Source: Planctomycetota bacterium
GTDB taxonomy: Bacteria > Planctomycetota > UBA11346
NCBI GenBank assembly: GCA_024641365.1
Contig: JAHEDF010000234.1
Coordinates: forward strand, 1 to 6,422
Length of the DNA: 6,422 nucleotides
Direction: 5' to 3'
Below the pieces are notes generated by a model that saw only the letters and a list, made by a program, of their open reading frames with translations, searched no databases and had not been told where the DNA came from. Of the stretch, positions 6,102 to 6,422 are shown piece after piece. A program made the translations under genes and the position numbers. The first letter of the stretch is position 1. Every line of letters begins with the position of its first letter.

Positions 6102-6422
6102 CGACGTTCATAACCAGTTGTGCCATGGTTATTTCCGTGCTCTATAGCGCTGCTTTATGCGCATTAGCCGTCTACGGTATGCACAGTTTATGGCTGCTGT
6201 ATTTATACATCCGACAACACAAGCGCATGCGTGCGCAAGAAGCCGTCGAAAAAGAACTCGTCATTAATGCTGATAATTTACCGGTCGTCTTGGTGCAGAT
6301 TCCATTATTTAATGAGCGCGATGTAGCCGAACAAGCTATTGCCGCCTGCGCGGCATTACAATATCCGAAAAATAAATTACATATTCAAGTTTTAGACGAC
6401 AGCACTGATGACACGGGTGTTG
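6098..6422 (+). CDS. cellulose-synthase-like membrane glycosyltransferase (GT2), 5' part
   Basis: The first 108 codons are present and the gene runs off the right edge. Its ATG overlaps the DUF547 stop in ATGA (6098-6101), so the two are translationally coupled. Residues about 8-38 form one or two hydrophobic membrane segments, followed by a basic stretch (RQHKRMR, 39-45). The catalytic domain then opens with PVVLVQIPLFNERDVAEQAI (62-81), ALQYPKNKLHIQVLDDSTDDT (86-106), in which D100/D101 would be the first conserved aspartates. This beginning is typical of processive or CslA-like GT2 enzymes with several membrane helices. The remaining DXD, the Q/RXXRW motif and the C-terminal helices are outside the window. 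Expected location is the inner membrane, with a nucleotide-sugar donor; whether it acts on an arsenosugar, a lipid or a polysaccharide is not shown. Confidence 0.88.
   Translation, partial: MTTFITSCAMVISVLYSAALCALAVYGMHSLWLLYLYIRQHKRMRAQEAVEKELVINADNLPVVLVQIPLFNERDVAEQAIAACAALQYPKNKLHIQVLDDSTDDTGV

Noticed and set aside
1..6422. tRNA, rRNA, CRISPR array, insertion sequence or riboswitch
   Set aside because: No cloverleaf, repeat-spacer series, transposase motif, terminal inverted repeats or recognised aptamer core was seen when reading both strands by eye.

Overview
The window carries most of an arsenosugar-type biosynthesis locus, with an unrelated-looking oligopeptide/dipeptide-binding protein gene at its left edge. 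The two anchor genes are recognisable from their motifs. One is an arsenite S-adenosylmethionine methyltransferase of the ArsM type (3182-4333). The other is the radical SAM enzyme ArsS (4353-5300), which in characterised systems joins dimethylated arsenic to the 5'-deoxyadenosyl group of SAM. The organism cannot be named from this sequence. Base composition is intermediate and leucine is often written TTA. The exported DUF547 protein, the periplasmic-type binding protein and the membrane glycosyltransferase suggest a Gram-negative-type bacterium; this is an inference.

Layout. Positions 2-40 may hold the last codons of an upstream gene. A 541-residue family-5 extracytoplasmic solute-binding protein follows on the + strand (109-1734). 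A 151-bp AT-rich spacer with a GC-rich hairpin separates it from a convergent, minus-strand pair: a GT2 glycosyltransferase (2984-2136) followed after 16 bp by a 77-residue protein of unknown function (2119-1886). Divergent from this pair, across a roughly 200-bp control region with a perfect 14-bp palindrome (3009-3022), runs a tightly packed + strand operon. Its genes are arsM, arsS (19-bp gap), a DUF547 exported protein (3-bp gap) and the start of a cellulose-synthase-like membrane glycosyltransferase (ATGA overlap, cut by the window end).

Working model, by inference: ArsM methylates trivalent arsenic, ArsS attaches the dimethylarsenic to a 5'-deoxyadenosyl group, and one or both glycosyltransferases may elaborate the resulting arsenoribose or transfer a sugar to a lipid or polymer. 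The DUF547 protein and the 77-residue protein are the undescribed parts. No ArsR-type repressor, arsenite efflux pump or arsenate reductase is visible in the window, so the locus looks biosynthetic rather than a standard resistance operon. The peptide-binding protein has its own orientation and is probably not part of the pathway.
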